7,157 nucleotides of DNA from an uncultured Bacillota bacterium (GTDB taxonomy: Bacteria > Bacillota > Clostridia > Peptostreptococcales > Anaerovoracaceae), in the NCBI GenBank assembly GCA_902465215.1, contig CABQMM010000062.1, forward strand, positions 1-7,157, read 5' to 3'. Shown piece after piece: positions 6,159 to 7,157 of the stretch (positions are counted from its first letter, which is position 1; each line of letters starts with the position of its first letter). Under the pieces are notes generated by a model. The model had not been told where the DNA came from, searched no databases, and saw only the letters and a program-made list of their open reading frames with translations. Position numbers and translations under genes: made by a program.

Positions 6159-6164
6159 TATAAT
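6159..6164 (+). promoter_or_regulatory. Possible -10 element for the AlbA_2 gene
   Basis: A perfect TATAAT lies 41 bp before the ATG at 6206 in very AT-rich DNA. No good -35 box is found at 16-18 bp; TTGGTA (6132-6137) is 21 bp away, which is too far. The strong terminator upstream means the gene needs a promoter here, but the exact site is uncertain. Confidence 0.4.
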
Positions 6165-6205
6165 AAATATGACACATTGTAAGATTTCAGAGAGGCACAG
6201 GGTAT

Positions 6206-7157
6206 ATGAATTTTTTTGAATACGACAAAACGAGTGAAAAAATAGAATATTATGAGATTCTTGAGACTTTAATGTCTATGTGGGAAAATGAAATCGTCGA
6301 GTTTAAGGAAGCCAAGAATCAATATGATACTGATAAAATTGGTCGATATTTTTCTGCAATAAGTAATGAAGCTAATTTACGCAATCAGCAGTATGGATGG
6401 CTCGTTTTCGGCGTTAGTGATAAGGATAAGAGTGTAGTAGGTACAACATTTAAGCAGGGAAGCAGTGCTCTTTTAGAAAAATTTAAATATGAGATTGCGA
6501 AAGAGACGACCAACGGAATGACATTTTATGACATTATAGAGATTTTTCCGAATGTTGGGGGTAAGAAACTCAGAGTTTTGATGTTTAAGATTCCGGCAGC
6601 AGCAACAGGAATTCCTACAGACTGGAAAACGAATTATTATGAAAGGGCAGGAGAAAGTTTAGTTCCGCTAAAACAATATAAAATAGATGCAATTCGTTCT
6701 CAAGAAAGACGCGATTGGTCAAAGCAGATTTTGGAGAATGCAAGTATTCAGTTTTTAGATAACGATGCAATCGCATTAGCAAGACAAAAATATAAAGAAA
6801 AAATGAATCAGCCTCATATTTCGGAAGAAGTTGATAAAATGAGCGATGAGCAATTCCTCACAAAAGTTAAATTGATGATAAACGGAAAAGTTACAAATGC
6901 AGGAATGCTCTTGCTCGGAAACTCAGACTATGACTATCTATTTAATTCCGCTCCGAGCATTATGTGGCGTCTATATGGTGCAGATGACATGGATCGAGAC
7001 TATACCATCTTTAGAATTCCATTTATCAATGTTGTGGACAAAGTTTTTGCTAAAATCAGAAATTTGACATACCGTTATATGCCAAACCAGCAAACGCTGT
7101 TTCCTATGGAAACAGAACAATACGACAGTTGGTTGATTCGAGAGTTGCTAAATAATT
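6206..7157 (+). CDS. AlbA_2/Schlafen-domain protein of the RecG-like 'ATP-binding protein' type, 3'-truncated
   Basis: The frame starts at the ATG at 6206 (AGAGG at 6191-6195) and stays open to the right edge, giving 317 visible residues. The N-terminal ~170 residues match an AlbA_2 (Schlafen-type) domain: WENEIVEFKEAK (E27, E32, K34), the helix YFSAISNEANLRNQQYGWLVFGVSD (D72) and the strand-rich KLRVLMFKIP...YYERAGESLVPL. E27, E32 and D72 are spaced much like the three acidic residues of Schlafen nucleases, so nuclease or nucleic-acid binding is possible. The rest (LTKVKLMINGKVTNAGMLLLG...) is the linker typical of RecG-like ATP-binding proteins, whose GHKL ATPase part would lie beyond the window. 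Such genes are often found in genomic islands, some beside defence genes. The GC content is low (27-42% in counted lines). The function is unproven. Confidence 0.82.
   Translation, partial: MNFFEYDKTSEKIEYYEILETLMSMWENEIVEFKEAKNQYDTDKIGRYFSAISNEANLRNQQYGWLVFGVSDKDKSVVGTTFKQGSSALLEKFKYEIAKETTNGMTFYDIIEIFPNVGGKKLRVLMFKIPAAATGIPTDWKTNYYERAGESLVPLKQYKIDAIRSQERRDWSKQILENASIQFLDNDAIALARQKYKEKMNQPHISEEVDKMSDEQFLTKVKLMINGKVTNAGMLLLGNSDYDYLFNSAPSIMWRLYGADDMDRDYTIFRIPFINVVDKVFAKIRNLTYRYMPNQQTLFPMETEQYDSWLIRELLNN

Larger units (their letters stand above)
6001..6205. other. Non-coding, hairpin-rich region; candidate oriT or structured recognition site
   Basis: No credible gene lies between the HipA terminator and the AlbA_2 gene. 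Three hairpins follow each other: 6014-6028 (GCGGGG, loop AAA, CCCTGC, one G-T pair), 6048-6080 (15-nt arms, two mismatches, loop TGC) and 6083-6099 (TTAGGGG, loop AAG, CCCCTAA, perfect). None but the first terminator has a proper T tract. Clustered inverted repeats in a non-coding gap of an ICE-like region fit an origin of transfer, which normally lies beside mobC and relaxase genes. No such gene follows here, so the call is an inference. Positions 6111-6170 are very AT-rich. Confidence 0.4.

Overview
The window looks like an accessory region of a Gram-positive anaerobe of the Bacillota (Clostridia-like), probably part of an integrative conjugative element (ICE). The reasons are the sortase-anchored surface protein, strong AGGAGG-type ribosome binding sites, and a packed, all-forward block of families I know mainly from Firmicutes ICEs: a DUF5688 protein, a DUF3991/TOPRIM protein and a short RadC/JAB protein. 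I cannot name the species. No relaxase, VirB4, coupling protein or integrase lies in the window, so the ICE assignment is inferred from gene content.

Layout. (1) 2-1624 is the 3' part of a gene for a wall-anchored adhesin or pilin-like protein with two T-Q ester-bond (VaFE) domains, a KPx stalk, a VPKTG sorting signal and a membrane anchor. (2) A hairpin (1653-1682) separates it from the next block and may act as terminator or attenuator. (3) 1702-4682 is a chain of six genes, each overlapping the next: a 48-aa charged protein, a DUF5688 protein, a DUF3848-like protein, a TOPRIM/DUF3991 protein, a 56-aa protein and a RadC-like protein. Each start has an SD-like sequence (poor at the TOPRIM gene), so the block reads as one translationally coupled operon. 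(4) 4710-6000 is a self-contained cassette: a good sigma-A promoter, a HipA-type kinase gene with its catalytic residues intact, and a strong intrinsic terminator. No HipB-like partner is visible. (5) 6001-6205 is non-coding and dense in inverted repeats. It is a candidate origin of transfer or other structured recognition site. (6) From 6206 to the right edge runs the 5' part of an AT-rich gene for a Schlafen/AlbA_2-domain protein of the RecG-like 'ATP-binding protein' type.

Working picture (inference): the surface protein could help cells attach, the coupled operon could serve DNA processing after transfer (TOPRIM and RadC-like proteins), HipA may be a persistence or maintenance factor, and the AlbA_2 gene may be cargo inserted beside the hairpin-rich site. 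The two small genes (1702 and 4040) and the two edge-truncated genes are the easiest things to miss here.
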